Positions 22,767 to 35,013 of a stretch of 64,000 bases of DNA are shown piece after piece (the first letter of the stretch is position 1; every line of letters begins with the position of its first letter). The DNA is from Fremontodendron californicum (taxonomy: Eukaryota > Streptophyta > Magnoliopsida > Malvales > Malvaceae): assembly GCA_030761205.1 (NCBI GenBank), contig JAULJL010000028.1, forward strand, positions 14,800,001-14,864,000, read 5' to 3'. The notes below the pieces were generated by a model. It did not search any database and was not told the origin of the DNA. It was given only the letters and a program-made list of their open reading frames with translations. The position numbers and the translations under genes are program-made.

Positions 22767-24230
22767 GTACTCTCCATACCTTTTCCATATCTAATTTTAC
22801 ACTGTTAAGCACGTATTAAGTTTGGGATTCTTATTTCTTAAGTTTGGGATTCTTATTTCTTATCCTCTGTTTGGTAGATATCTGAGCAAATGTAAACACA
22901 AAAAATGAAAATTGAAGATTTCTTTTTACTTTGGGAAAGTTTTCTCCATTAACCCACTAGTTTATGCGGCCATGAAGTTGTATGCAACTCTGTTTATATA
23001 ATTTTCATTTTTAAATGCTCTTACAAAATCTTTTTTTTTTTTTTTGGGGAAAGAAAATAATATTGATATTTTGAGGAATTATATTAGCATGTTCATTTCC
23101 ATGTTATTTATTTATTCATTTATTTTTTTCTGCTTTAATTTGATTATGTTTGTGGTGCCTTTTTTTTTTTTTTTTTTCTTCTGCCCTTTGATTTTTTTTT
23201 TTTGGTCAGTAACTTTGATCATTGAAGAAGGCATTTATCAGTAAATTTGCTTTGGTTTACACTGCTTTCCATTGTTTGTTGGTTTGAATCAATTTGGACT
23301 CCCCGTAAATGGTTTGAGATTCGAAGAAAAACCGGTTGATTGGACTTGATAGGTTCTGATTTTTGTAGGAATGGAGAATTGGAGATTATGGGTACTGCTT
23401 GATGTTGCTTGTTTGTAATGTGTTCTATTACAAGTTTAAACAGTTGAATTTTTATCAAGAACTTGTCACAATGGTAGATGCATTATCCCGCTTACAGAGC
23501 TAGTTCAAATCCCCCTTCCCCATTCAAAAGAAAAAAAGAAAAGACTTCTGGCTTCCGGCAAGTTAATGAATTTGATTAGTCCCTTTTTGGGTATTTGGAT
23601 TAAGGGTTATAGGATACTGTTAAAACCTTGGACAGCTTTTGAATAATACTGAACAATAATTTTTTTAGCATTTGAAACAATAAGATTCTTCCAGTTACCT
23701 TTTGTTTTATGGAGAATACTTGGGTTGATTGCAAACTATTTTCTTAGAAATTAGAACTATGTGCAATTCCACAGTGTTAAAATTAGTCCTTGCTTAAAGC
23801 TCTTAAAATTGGCAATTATATCAGTAATATAGATGGGCATCTTTCTTGTAGAAGGTTTTGTTTTTCATGTTACAAGTTCTCTTGCGTTAGCTCTCTTTTG
23901 CCAGGCTCAAGGTCCAACAGCGAATCCATATAAGGGAAAACACACATTAAATGCTGACTTTTTAATCTTAAGTAGTGCCTCTACTTTGGCTTGAAGTCTT
24001 GTAGCTATTGAATCATACTATAAGATTTTACATTAAGACTAAATGAAGAATTGACTGCTCAAAAAATTCTTTTATCTGCTTTCCTTCTATCATCAGTAGT
24101 TGGCAATTTTTTTCACCCCTTTTTCTTTGACAACTGACAGTATCAGTGGATTCCTGCTCAACTTTGACTAATTTTATATGCGACATACATATGTCAGGGG
24201 CTGTAGGAAGTTGTTGAGAGTACAGGATTA
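22767..24230 (+). other. Probable 5'-UTR intron of the KH gene
   Basis: It starts with GTAC after the leader exon and contains only T-rich intron-like DNA, a SINE fragment with a B-box-like AGTTCAAATCC (about 23464-23545), and tandem TTTGGGATTCTTATTTCTTA words at about 22818-22863. The likely acceptor is GAGAGTACAG near 24220. Exact ends need a transcript. Confidence 0.45.
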
Positions 24231-24277
24231 GTACAAAGATTGACCAGACATCTGCTGTTGGACCTCTCGTTGTCAAC

Positions 24278-26108
24278 ATGTCTGCAACAACTACTTCGTC
24301 CACAGCATCAACTACGGGCCCAAAGGTCTCAAGGTTTGCTGCAAAGACTGGCTTTGTTATACCAAAAAATAAATTGTCAGGTTCATTGGTTCCTATCTTC
24401 CGAGGAGGTAAAAAACCCGGAGGAAATGCTACTGCCAATGAAGATAATATGGACCAGATTCAGAGGAAAACAAAATGGGGCCCTGATCTGACACAGGATG
24501 CTGCTGTCAGAAGGGGTAGAGCCTTAGCTTATCAGGTATTTGGTCTATTCTTTGCAAGTGCATATTGAACTTTTAAGTGTCAATTGTTAGAAGTTCTTTC
24601 AACAAGTTTAAACTATCTTGAGTAGTGAGTTGTAGGCATTTGTAGCCCTGGATTGTGGGAGGAATATTTATATTGCTCATCTGATGGCAATTGAACATTT
24701 CCCTTATCCGATTGGGTGTTAAAATGTCAGTGTCCTCTTTGTGATTTCCTAGCATGGAAACTTCACATTCCAGGTGCCATTAAGTGATATTACTGCCTCT
24801 GTGGTGGTCCAAATTTTGAGCAGACTCGGGTGGACCAGATTACACAGCAGCTGAAGTCTGGAAATCTGGATGTTGGGGATACTGAAGAGTCATCATTAGC
24901 TGCTCAGAATATGGTTAAAAGCTCTTCTGATACTCAACTTGAAAGTGAGGTAGAAATACAGTTAATATTGCATCCTCTGTTAATTTCTTTTTATTGTATT
25001 GTTTTATGGGGCATTTTATGTTACCAACTTACTTAGAATTTGTAAATGTAGAAATCAGAACTTTTGGAGATTGAAAGACGGGAAGCTATTGGTAACTTTG
25101 ACAGCTTTTGCCAGATGATATATTTTTCTCTTTCTCCAATTTATTCAGTTTTTCACCATGCTTTTTTTGGACTTCTAGGTGAAATACTAAAACTGAATCC
25201 AAGTTACAAAGCACCAGCAGATTATAAACCTTTATTGAAAGAGGCAACAGTTCCTATTCCTGTAAGCCCATTTTTATGCTGACATATTACTGCATCTAAT
25301 TCTCTTATGTCACCCTTTTCCTGCATTTTTAATTGTACTGTTGAAAGAAACAATATATTTAAGTAATTAATGGCAATTTTGCAGTTGAAAGTTCTATTGA
25401 AAACTTTGTTGAGTTTGACATATTTGAATTTTTTTCTAGTAAGCAGCATTTGTAGTGCATAATAAGGTTCGCATTTGTTATTTCTGCATTTGGATTCTAT
25501 ACATACATCCCCTTTGATCTAAATATCCCTCTCTACTTTACCAGCATGTTAGTTCTAGTTTGGATGATAAATACTGAAAGCAAATTTCATAGAAGTGGAA
25601 TAAGCTGGGTCAAATAGAATTGAATATAATTGGACTAATTTGGTTTTGAAAACTTGGAATTCAGATTATTTCTCTTTGTAATATATCATGGTTAGGCATT
25701 ATAAGTTTCACGGAAGAATTAAATATCATTGTTTTAAACTACAGAATATCGGATGAAAGTGATGACTTAGTGATATATGTGGTCTCAGTAAAAAGCTAAA
25801 TAGTGAAAGATACGTTACTCAGCCCTAAGTGTATTCTTGATATAACAAGAAAGATATGCTGTTGTATTGTTAACTCTAGCAGAAAATGATAGGGTCATTG
25901 ACCTAAGATACTGGTTGGACATGTAATGTTTGTTTTTTTTATTCTTCTTTTATTTCCCATCAGTCCTTTAGTGTCTTAAAACTTTTGCAACTTCTATCGT
26001 ACCTTTGAAGAAAAATATTAGTTAGACTTCAGTTTTTATTCAGTCCTTTATAAATACAATATGAATTATAATATTTGAAATTTATATATTCTTTTACTTG
26101 TCAAAAGA

Positions 26109-26141
<33 letters not shown>

Positions 26142-29100
26142 TATATATATATATATATATTTCATTCATTCAGATTACTATTTCATTTGAATTTAACATG
26201 GTTTTTGTTTTTGTTATTGTTTTTTTTTTAATTTAATTATAATCAAATTAAATATATGCGTTATGTCTATCTCGTCGTCCACCGAATGCCAAAATTTTTG
26301 ACTTTGACCCTCATTGCACTTGCCCTGTATTTGTTCCTTTGTCGAAAGTTGCATTGTGGGACACTTTCAACCTTGATTAACCTAATGGTAGTATCACAAT
26401 AGAGTAGATAATATGTTGATTAAGAAGGCTGCCATGCTTACGGCTCATATGTTATCATCAGAGAAGCTGTGGTGTTTTTGTGTCAATTGTTCCAAAATGA
26501 AACAAATCTGACTGGGTTAATTGCTATAATGGATTGTTATGGAAACCTTCAAATTTGTTCTGACTTTCATAGCAAAGCTATTCTCTCTCTAAAAATTAAT
26601 TAATTCCTTCCATCCTCTCACTATGTGCATAAAACACTTGAACATTATGATAGTATATTAGCTTTGCAGGTGAAAGAATATCCTGGATGCAATTTTGCTG
26701 GTCTAATATTTGGTCCTGGAAGTGATACTAAGAAGCGACTAGAAAAGGTAAGTATTTGTTTGTGCTATTTTGTTCTATTGATACTGATGTACTATTGAAG
26801 GTCATTGAGACCAATTAAAGATCTCGTCTCTACTTGTAAGTGTGTGAACATATATATGCGGTCATACATATGTATATATGTATAACGTATCTACATATAT
26901 ATGATATGCTGTTCTTGAGGAGAAAATTTATAATTTACTTTTCATCCTGCAAATCAGGAAACTGGAGCTACAGTACAAGTTTATGGCATTAAAGCAAATG
27001 CTAGAGAGAAGGTAATTCTTTGGACCGAGAGAAAATAGCTTCATCTAAGTTAATTGAACTAAACCTTTTTCTATTTTCTCACTTAAGAAAGATCTACCTT
27101 AAATATATGCTTCAAGAATGCTTAAATGAAGCATTATTGACTTATAGCTAGTCTTTCATTGTCAGGTTGAAATTCCTTCACTTGATGGTAATGAAACCCA
27201 AGATGCTTATGAAGAGTTGTATGTTCATCTATCAGCTGACACCTTTGAGAAAGTTGATGAAGCAGTTGCACTGATTGAGTTGCTAGTTAGTTCAATATCA
27301 GTGAGTTTCATCACTCTGAACATCAAGAAAAACTCGCCGAGAAAAAGATCAAGAAATGATATTTATTTACTGTTGCTGCTTATGTGTGATTTATTTACTT
27401 TTTTTTGTTTATGGTGTTCGCTCCTGCATTATGAAAATAACCATTCATACCTTTTCTGCAGGGAAATTTAGGTACTAGTTCGGTGCCTACAATATCTGGG
27501 AATGATGTGAATGTTCTTAGTCAAACGCCGGACACAGCTGTATCATGTGTGACTGATGCTGCTTTAAATCAGCAAGTGCCACAACTTACGCTAGCTTCTC
27601 CGCAAGGTCAATTTCAATACCACAATTCATGGTTCCCTACCAGCCCTGTACCGCTGAATTTTTCAGCACCAAATCTCAACAGTTCTATACCTGCACAGTC
27701 CCGACCTTTAAACCTGCCTTCACTCTTTGGGCCACGACCAGCTCCTGCTGCTGGATACAACTCAATTATTCAAAACTCATCCCTTGTTTCATCCAGCACA
27801 CAGCTGCCAAGACAAGTATTATCACAGCCATATATGCCTCAGATGCATCCTTTGGGTCATACTGGCCCTCCTAGAAATTTTCTTGTCTCAAATCCAAATC
27901 CAAATCCTCCATCAACTCAACCTAGTTTTTTATCTTCACAACCATTTACTGGAAGCCAGGCTCAAGCTCTGGGGCCACTCCCTGGCACAAGACCGTTGAT
28001 GCCTTTGTTTCCCCAAACTGCATCAAGTGTTTCATCAAGACTGCTAAAAGAGCAGCCAGAGGTACCTGCAGGAAGCTCCACTGGCTGGTCAGGCACTTCT
28101 GCCTTCCGAGGTCTGAGCAATGTTGGGCAACTGGCTCCACCTGTAATTTTTTCCCAGGTGCCACATCCTGTAGTTCCAACAGGGCAATCTGGTCCTCGGC
28201 TAACCGGTGTGCCTGTTAACCATCCTTCCTTGTCTTTTGCTCCTGGTCCTCCACTAGGGTCTTCCCCTGCATTATCAGCTGTTTTACGTCCAACAGCAGT
28301 GTCAGTACCTATGCCTGCACCAACACCAATGCAATCCTCTTTACCTGTCATTTCCATGGCACCATCACCGAGTCCATCTCGAAATCCTGCAATGTTATCT
28401 AGACCAATTATCTCACCAGTGCCATCCATGTCATTATCATCATCTCTGCCAGGAGGAATTTCTGGAAACATGGCAAATTTTGCTCCCATAAATCAACCTG
28501 CAGCAATAGCTCCAAGACCACAACATTCGAGTTCTGGGGGTTTCACTTTTCAACCTCACCAAACACAGGGCCCAGCCTCACCAATGGTTCCAAGACCAGG
28601 CAATCAGGCTGCAAATCCACATGCTCTAGCCCCCAGATCAGTGGTTCAACTGCAAGCACCTCATGCACCATCTTTCCAGTTTGGTGTGCCCAATTCTACT
28701 CCCCAACCTGTAATGCAAGTGCTTCCTAGGCCACAGAGTGGCAACCAGATGGGTTTGCCACAAACTCACGTATCTTCTTCACTGAATGCCATGTATGCTT
28801 CACCCAGACCTCCAGCGTTCCCAAGCACCGGTCCCATTGCTAATACAGCTCCAGTTTCTCAAATGGGATTGAGAAACTTTGTTCCATCTCCCCAAACACC
28901 CAATATGGCTGGTTCCTTTCCTTCCAGGCCAGGGCAATCTTTTCAACATCAACAGCACTACCCAGCTCTGCCAACTAGGCCGGGAAATTTCACGTCTCCA
29001 AACCCACGATTTGCCGGCGGTCTTTTCCTGCAGTCTACTAGGCCTCCGTCTGGTCATTCTACTGGACAGCAAGTTTATGATCCATTCTCTCCTACTTCTG

Positions 29101-29204
29101 TTCCTGGGGTTTCTCAACACCAGGGAGGTGGTAAAGCAAAAGCAAGAAAACAGGAAAGTGATCCGGAGTATGAAGATTTGATGGCTTCAGCAGGAGTAAA
29201 GTAG
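24278..29204 (+). CDS. SF1/BBP-like KH-domain RNA-binding protein, eight coding exons
   Basis: Exons 24278-24535, 24824-24949, 25052-25091, 25179-25261, 26670-26747, 26958-27011, 27166-27300 and 27462-29204 all have GT-AG borders and matching phases (2517 nt, 838 residues). The N-terminus carries a basic-Trp motif QRKTKWGPD, resembling a U2AF ligand motif. Residues about 129-258 match the SF1/branch-point-binding KH region: ILKLNPSYKAPADYKPL, then KEYPGCNFAGLIFGPGSDTKK and a long C-terminal helix (EKVDEAVALIELLVSS). The KH loop is GPGS instead of GPRG. Residues 259-838 are Pro/Ser/Gln/Gly-rich and disordered, ending KAKARKQESDPEYEDLMASA. No CCHC zinc knuckle or RRM is present, unlike canonical plant SF1. 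Likely nuclear and acting in pre-mRNA binding or splicing, inferred from the family. The large last exon keeps a 580-codon open frame. Confidence 0.92.
26110..26161 (+). repeat. (AT)n microsatellite in KH gene intron
   Basis: Two AT runs separated by ACACAC, within the 1.4-kb intron between exons 4 and 5. That intron otherwise shows only T-rich, intron-like sequence. Confidence 0.85.
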
Positions 29205-29574
29205 TAAGTAGTAACCATTTTGATTAATTTGTTGTGATAGCCATAATCGGGAAATGGAATTTCACAGGTTTCCTAGAAATTGATTTAGACTTTCTGTTTG
29301 AAGATGTTAAATATCGAAAAAAGAAAAGAAAAGAAAGAGTTCTTTTCTTCTATTGCTGATGATTGCTGATTTTATGTGCATCTGCTCTGCTTACTCATTC
29401 CTTAGCTGAATCTGACTGCTTGGACTATTTAAGCTTTCGGAAAGAAACAAGATTCAGTGGAAAACACATGGAAAACAAGATTTGAAGCACCATGCTCCCC
29501 CAGTTTCACACTTTTCTGTTCATAACTATGGAGCTCTAATTTGTTTATCTCTATTGTTGTTTGTACCCATATAG
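29205..29574 (+). other. Probable 3' UTR of the KH gene
   Basis: This is moderately AT-rich unique sequence between the stop and a TSD-bounded hAT element. It includes an A-rich GAAAAGAAAAG run and T-rich stretches after 29520 that could mark the transcript end. No classical AATAAA was found. Confidence 0.4.
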
Positions 29575-29582
29575 CAGATAAT

Positions 29583-30014
29583 CAATGTTAAAAAAATCGG
29601 ACTGATTGATCGAACCGTTTGAACAGAAAATCGATAGTCTATTCGGTTCCATACATATCATAAAATTGGGGATTGTCTAAACCGATGAAAATTTAGTTGA
29701 ACCAGAAAAAAAAACCGGCAAAAAAAACCAAAAAAACTGATTTTAAATTTATTTTTTAAAATTTTATTATATATATTAAGATTTGAATATTTAAGTTTAA
29801 CCTCTTGAATAAAGATCACATTATTTAATCAAATACATATTTTTATTAAATATTTACTATATTTAATATTTATTTAATATTAAAATTACTTATTTAATAT
29901 TTAAAACTTTTTAAATACAATCTGTTGGTTCAATCAGTCTGATTGGTCGAATCAATTCAATCGGTAAAAAAAGGTTTCATCAATTTGTTCTCCCATCTGA
30001 TTTTTTAAATATTG
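29583..30014. mobile_element. hAT-type element, 432 bp, CAATGTTAAAAA termini
   Basis: Ends CAATGTTAAAAAAATC and GATTTTTTAAATATTG are inverted repeats. Flanks CAGATAAT (29575-29582) and CAGATAAC (30015-30022) agree at 7 of 8. The interior includes AATCGGTT-type words and an AT-rich core shared, in reverse orientation, with 36449-36820. It lies immediately downstream of the KH gene. Confidence 0.8.
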
Positions 30015-30229
30015 CAGATAACCAAAATAAAGAGCTAGACAAAGAGTTGTTCGTGTCTCTAGCCGATTCCTTTTTCGGGTTAGTTTAGTAGATCATTTGT
30101 CACACACAAACTCAGCAAAGATGAATGCCTACAAATACAATGAAGACCTCTTAATGCAAATTACCTACAAAGCCTCTCATAAAATTCAGTGCACTGCTTT
30201 CTCTCATTTCCATCCCGCATTGTCGAGAT

Positions 30230-30575
30230 GTGAATGCAATGTTACGGTCGTTATTTTATAATTTTTATTTATTTCGTCATCGATATTCATAGTAATTGGA
30301 GTATGAATTATTAATAGTCTGTAACGGTTAAATTTATTATCGTAAATTATATGTATATATATCTAATTTACAACTTGTGAATATTTTTATTCTTCTATAA
30401 TAAACTATTTTAAAAATTATTAAAAAATAATTTTTATGATTATAATTATAATTATTCCATTTTACAGTAAGTTGTGCAAAAGGAAAAAAAAATTCTCGAC
30501 CGTCATGATCGCAATAATCTTGATAAACACGATGCAATCGAAAACGTGTCTGCGATCGTAATTTATTAAATCTAT
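30230..30575 (-). mobile_element. CpG-rich MITE, TAGATTTAAAT family, with AT-rich insert
   Basis: The outer parts (ATGTTACGGTCGTTATTTT and GATTTAATAAATTACGATCG on the minus strand) match the elements at 14138-14323 and 34246-34429 in reverse. A middle part of about 140 bp (30330-30470) is AT-rich and foreign to those copies. The edges are approximate; no clear target duplication. Confidence 0.5.
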
Positions 30576-31257
30576 AGATCTAATTAAATTTGACGTTTTG
30601 ATTTAAATGATTTGTAACTTTTTTGGGAAAAAAATCTTTTTCCAACAAAAATTGAAAATCTCATATACCAGCCTCTAAAGATAGAATCAGTTTTCACATA
30701 ATAAGCACATTTTTTTTACTAGAATTCCATACACTCAAAATTATGTTTTTTAAAATATAATAAATTATGTTTTAAAATAATTAAATATAAAAAAGAATGG
30801 ATAATTTTTGTAAGTAGATAATTTTCGCAAGTAGATAATTTTTTTTTAAAAATAGTAGTTTTTTTAAAAGTAACTAGATTTTTTTATAAGAAAATTATTA
30901 TATAAAATATTAAAAGACATAAATATCCTTATTTAATTTTTAATTTTTCAATATTTAATAATTTTTTGGTATTTTTATTGATTGAGTTGGTGTCATTTAA
31001 TTAGTGATACTAATAGATGTTGAAAGGAGGTTTCAAAAATTAACAGGAATATTCAGTGTTCAGCTAGTGAAAATCTACAGAGGAAGAAACAAACAGTGAG
31101 GCGGCAGACAGTCATTGGTCCGATCAATTTCCTTTAACGATCAAGTTAGTTAATTGTTTTTCTCTTGAGAAGTTAGTTAATTGTCTTTCTCTTGAGAAGA
31201 AATTGGTAGATGACTAATAGGAATTAGGCTTAAAATGCATTTATAATTACAAAGACG
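30576..31257. other. Intergenic, AT-rich, no gene seen
   Basis: Short direct duplications occur (AGTAGATAATTTT near 30812-30840; AGTTAGTTAATTG near 31145-31182). No open frame or terminal repeat pair is convincing. Confidence 0.4.
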
Positions 31258-31265
31258 GTTGAGAG

Positions 31266-31512
31266 TAGACTTGCTCATGGATCGGATCGCGATTCGATTT
31301 TTTTTTTTTTATTTAAACTCGTTTTGAGTCGGGTCTGGATCGGTCCGAAAACTCGTTTCATTGTTAAAAAAAATATTAAACTATTATTTTTATGTTAATA
31401 TTAATATATATTTTATAATTAAATTTAAATAAAAATATTTTTTATATAATTAATAGTAATTTGGGCGGACCGGCCCAAATTATCAAAAATTCTTACCAAG
31501 TCCGACCCATGA

Positions 31513-31585
<73 letters not shown>
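31266..31585. mobile_element. hAT-type MITE whose right end is an expanded (TA)n tract
   Basis: The left end TAGACTTGCTCATGGATCGG belongs to the TAGACCTGCTCATGG family. The partner CCGACCCATGAGCA ends at 31515 and runs straight into about 70 bp of pure TA repeat. That repeat is followed by GTTGAGAG (31586-31593), a perfect copy of the left flank GTTGAGAG (31258-31265). So the target duplication is intact while the last bases of the right terminal repeat have been replaced by the microsatellite. Confidence 0.85.
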
Positions 31586-31588
<3 letters not shown>

Positions 31589-31593
31589 GAGAG

Positions 31594-34237
31594 TATTTTT
31601 TCAACAAACTATCTTGAACTTGTAAAGCAAGTTTCAAAAGTACATTAATCATTGTTTATTGAGCTGTTTTTTTTTTTTTTTTTAAATATTTTTATTCGAC
31701 ATCTGTATCTGACACATATTTATATAAGTATAGATTATAATCCTTTAAATATACAAATTTTTTTAAAAAAATAAATATATTCATATCGAATATATACCCG
31801 TATTCAATATTTATTCTCGAATTTAGATAACCTAGATTAAGATTGATATATGAATCCGGATGTTAATTTTAGGATTCCTTGACGATGAGGAAGGTGAGGC
31901 AGTCTCTCCAAGTGTGAGTATGAATTCTCCTACCTATCATCTTGTAAAATCAAATACACCGTTAACTTGAGCTATAATGAACGTCATATAAAACTACAAT
32001 TTTATAAAGAAAGTGACATCTTATAACATTAAATGAAAGTAATCCATGAGATTGGCGTGAAATTGGACTTCAATTTTACATAATTGGCTTTGAATTTACA
32101 ACCGGCTTTGAAAATATTAAAATATTATGATTAATTGACAAGTATTTTGATTATTTGGGCCTTTTTTACGAAAGGTTTAAGGGCTTATCCTTCCATCTGT
32201 TTTAGTCGTTAGTTGTGTGTATAGAGTGATTAGCTTGTATGTCTAGAGTGATTTTAGTAATAATAATAATATAAAAGTTACCCCCTCAATTGAGGGAGTA
32301 ATTTGCTTGTAAGAAATTATAAATTTTTTTTATAATTTTTTTTAATAATTATCACGTTTTGCATTTATATTATTTTTTCGTGTTATAATCGTATTAAGAA
32401 TATTATATATATATATATATATATATAAAATTTGACACGTTATGTATAGATTTTGACATATTTGTGCAGTGTTAGTGTTATTTTTTTTTGTATTGTATTG
32501 TGTTTTAGTTATTTTTTCGTATTCGTGTCGGGTCTGAAATTGACAGATCTAATTAGCACTATTTAAATAACTCTCAATTTTGTGTCCTGTTATTTTTTTT
32601 GGTCGTATTAATAGATTTTGACACATTCGTGCATTCGTGTTCTGTTAGTGTTATTTTTTTTTTCGTATTTAATTGTGTTTTAGTTATTTTTTCATGTTCG
32701 TTTCATCTCCGAAATTGACAGATCTAATTGACACTATTAAAATAATTTCTAATTTTTTTGTGAAGTTCGTTTTATATAAATTTCGGCACATTTGTGTATT
32801 CATGTCGTAGTCATGTTATTGTTTCGTGTCGTGTTATATTTTAGTTATTTTTTCATGTCATGTTCATGTGTGACATTATTCAAATAACTCCTAATTTTGT
32901 GTCACGTGTTGTATAATGATTGGTTCTTTATTTTTTTTTTGAAAAATAAAGTTATTATTTTTTTATTTTTATATTATTGAATATAAAATTATTGTATTGA
33001 TAAATTATTGGTAAAAATTAAAATATTGAATAATAATACGAAATGAGTTGATGTAAGTAATTTTTTAAAAACTTTTGGTGTTGAATAAAAAAATATTATG
33101 ATGATTAAATAGTAAAAAAACTAAGTTAAATAATGTTATAAGTTATGAGTTATTGTATTATAGTTGTTATGTTTATTTTTTTTTATTTTTTTTATTTCTT
33201 AATATGAATAGAAATGATGAATATAAATATAATCTAAATGAATTAAATTTTGACATCCATCTTAATTTTTTTTACATATAATGTATATATAATGAATTGA
33301 TTCATCTATTCGTGTTATATTTGTATCTATACCTTATTTTAAAAGTTGTCATCAAGTTGTGATATTTTGCATAGTTTATCATAATAATTTAATTTTAATT
33401 CTAAATTTATGTTATTTTTTTATATCATAATTGTATTTTATGTATTATTGAAGCAACTGGAGGATTCAAATAATTAAAAAGTTCTCTCCACCAAATTCAT
33501 ATTTGTTTGTTTCTTTCCACGCACAGAACTTTCTAAATCCTTCTTTGTTTCATTTTGCTAGAAGAAATTAAAACCCATTTATATATGATTCACTTGGTAA
33601 ATGTAATTATACCCTTTGGGATTTTCTGTCAACCTTGACAAGCAGAAAAAAGAAAATCTTTTTTTTTTTGATAATTTAAAAATTTAGTTCTGTTAATTCA
33701 TACAATCAACTTTAAATGATAATATTTAATAAATTTAAAATTTAAAATTTACAATTTAATATTTATAATTTTTTTTTTCTATCCCAAAATTTTGATTTAT
33801 TTTATATATATAAAAAAAATATTGACATGTGGCCTACATCAAATATATCTTATCCTAATTAATCTCCTTTCCTGCTTGTGGGAATTTCAAATCTGACCTG
33901 TCAATTGCAAGTGGTGTATTATTCTTCTCATAATCATCATCATACTTCTAATTTATTATTGACAAAAACAATAACACTTTATATTTCTTCACATTTTTTG
34001 TTTTATTTTATTTATTATTTTGATGGATAGGTTGGTGATGTTTCTCATCCGAAGCATTTTCAAACATATTAGATTGAGAATTAGAAAGATCTCCAAATTT
34101 GAGTTAAAGGCAAGGTGGCAGAATCAGCATCCTTTCTTGGAAGAAGAAAATTAGAAAAAAGATAGGGGTTGTTAATTTCTTGCTTGTGCAAGGATGTAGA
34201 AGCTATTGCTTTTAAAAACACACACAAACATATGATT
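31594..34237. other. Intergenic, AT-rich, with tandem-like hAT-family repeats
   Basis: No gene seen. Within 32340-32930 a block with AAATTGACAGATCTAATT and CACATTCGTG words recurs about every 175 bp (for example 32541 and 32716). It is related to the interior of the 499-737 element. The rest is AT-rich with short AT microsatellites (32405-32427). Confidence 0.45.
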
Positions 34238-34245
34238 ATCTTGAA

Positions 34246-34429
34246 CAAAGATTTTATTTACGGTCACGGACACATTTTTTGTTACGTCGTGTTTATTGAG
34301 GTTACGGACGTAATGAATGTTATCACGATCAATTGCGATAAATATCAACCGTGAATATCATAAACAGAAGAAGTCAAAACCGCAAAATAACGACCGTAAC
34401 ATCGTATTGCAACCGTTATTTAAATCTTG
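34246..34429. mobile_element. CpG-rich MITE, TAGATTTAAAT family, 184 bp, with target duplication
   Basis: Ends CAAAGATTTTATTTACGG and CCGTTATTTAAATCTTG are imperfect inverted repeats. Perfect 8-bp duplications ATCTTGAA flank it (34238-34245, 34430-34437), which places the family among hAT elements. The interior matches 14138-14323. Confidence 0.85.
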
Positions 34430-34570
34430 ATCTTGAATGCGATGTGGTTTCAAGCCAGAACAAAATGGTTGAGGATTGCCTAAATCTAAAAAAAAAAAAA
34501 TTCTTACAATCAATTCAAAATGAAACTTTAATTAATTATTATTATTTTTTTACAAAAAAATCATAATCTA

Positions 34571-34675
34571 AAGATAGAAAAAAATGATGCAGTTGCTAAA
34601 ATTTGAATTTCAAACTATTGAATGCCATATCTTAAAAATAACTGCATGAATCAATCGGGTAAATCTCAAATTTAA
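34571..34675 (+). repeat. SINE-like unit (family S1), diverged
   Basis: It shares with 2562-2695 the order GATGCAGTTGCTAAAATTTG, GAATGCCAT, then TAACTGCATGAATCAATCGG. The B-box is decayed to AAATTTGAATTTCA. Confidence 0.4.
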
Positions 34676-35013
34676 CCCATGAAACTTTAGTTAGTTGCTT
34701 TCAAGATATCATATATAAATTCTTTTTGTTTAAGAATTTTATGTGTACATACAATCACAATGAAATCACCCTAACCCCAAAGCCCATGAATTAAAACCAA
34801 ACAATTTCACACCAATTTCTCCCTACCAACACACGTTTTTCAACCCCCAGCCACCTCCTCCCAACAAGACATTTTTGCTGTCATTAAGCCCCAAATTATT
34901 TCAAAGCTTAATTAAAACGAAGTGGGATTTCCCACCAAACTAATTAACTTTGTACAAAATACCTAATTGACATCTAATTCTTCCTTTTTCATTTCTCCTA
35001 TGTCCATAACTGC

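Noticed and set aside
27962..28489. 175-codon minus-strand frame within the KH gene
   Set aside because: Antisense shadow of the Pro/Ser-rich last exon; its Gly/Asp-rich composition mirrors the codons of the real gene.
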